Assembly: GCF_003206155.1 (NCBI RefSeq)
Contig: NZ_PZJV01000002.1
Span: 186,001 to 250,000 of the forward strand
Origin: Salinicola halophilus
Lineage (GTDB): Bacteria > Pseudomonadota > Gammaproteobacteria > Pseudomonadales > Halomonadaceae
DNA length: 64,000 nucleotides
Direction of reading: 5' to 3'
Positions within the stretch are counted from its first letter, which is position 1; each line of letters opens with the position of its first letter. The position numbers and the translations under genes were made by a program. This document shows positions 63,912 through 64,000 of the stretch, piece after piece. Under the pieces are notes generated by a model. It was not told where the DNA came from. It searched no databases and saw only the letters and a list, made by a program, of their open reading frames with translations.

Positions 63912-64000
63912 ATGCACGTACCCGTCTGGGTCTGGCTGGCGACTGTCGCTGGCATCGCCGCACTCTTTCTCTTCGACTTCTTCGCCCACGTACGCAAGCC
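63912..64000 (+). CDS. TerC/Alx family membrane protein (start only)
   Basis: The first 29 codons, MHVPVWVWLATVAGIAALFLFDFFAHVRK, match the N-terminus of TerC/Alx proteins, which export metal ions (Mn2+). GAGG lies 8 bp before the start. The rest lies beyond the window. Confidence 0.75.
   Translation, partial: MHVPVWVWLATVAGIAALFLFDFFAHVRK

Overview
The window is GC-rich DNA (roughly two thirds G+C by eye) from a gammaproteobacterium, most likely a halophilic member of the Halomonadaceae (Halomonas, Chromohalobacter, Salinicola or a relative). The reasons are a nearly complete glycine betaine catabolic gene set of the Pseudomonas/Halomonas type, a monomeric NADP-isocitrate dehydrogenase, and the overall gene style. 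No rRNA, tRNA, CRISPR array, transposase or prophage gene was found. The genus assignment is inference.

Layout. 1-6.1 kb: monomeric isocitrate dehydrogenase (cut by the window edge), a 6-phosphogluconolactonase-type beta-propeller, bacterial topoisomerase IB and a DUF2254 membrane protein. 6.4-7.5 kb: GbdR, the activator of betaine catabolism. 8.0-9.5 kb: a MotA/MotB-type stator pair. 9.5-13.5 kb: a LysR regulator divergent from an AceE-type E1 dehydrogenase, which is followed 4 bp later by a tiny protein consisting mainly of an E2-type peripheral-subunit-binding domain. 13.5-15.3 kb: AzlD, AzlC and an XRE-cupin regulator.

15.6-24.0 kb: dipeptidase-like protein, DUF5943 protein, DgcA, DgcB, EtfA and EtfB (dimethylglycine to sarcosine). 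24.1-30.3 kb: a LapG-like protease, a small unknown protein, and a hydroxamate-siderophore uptake locus (FhuB, FhuD, TonB-dependent receptor, Fur box) without its ATPase. 30.6-38.8 kb: MATE exporter, TetR regulator, and two tandem GH3-PA14 beta-glycosidases separated by a remnant of the TetR gene, then a small periplasmic protein. 39.3-49.3 kb: a complete type II secretion operon in the order E-F-G-H-I-J-K-L-M-N-D, preceded by an AT-rich island.

49.4-50.9 kb: a sugar porter. 51.1-63.6 kb: the second half of the betaine pathway: GbcA/GbcB (betaine to dimethylglycine), glutathione-independent formaldehyde dehydrogenase FdhA, then SoxBDAG (sarcosine to glycine) and PurU, with an unknown protein and Tag glycosylase inserted between. 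The window ends with a yybP-ykoY (manganese) riboswitch and the start of a TerC family gene.

How the parts work together. GbcAB, DgcAB with EtfAB, and SoxBDAG remove the three methyl groups of betaine in turn. FdhA and PurU deal with the one-carbon products and GbdR would switch the set on. A motif TGTCGCAA, often as a direct repeat spaced 20-24 bp, lies upstream of several of these units and is proposed as the GbdR operator. The most novel-looking items are the free-standing subunit-binding domain beside the E1 paralogue, the proposed GbdR operators, the dipeptidase-like protein that has lost canonical metal ligands, the tandem tetR-GH3 duplication, and the repeat elements inside the betaine operon.
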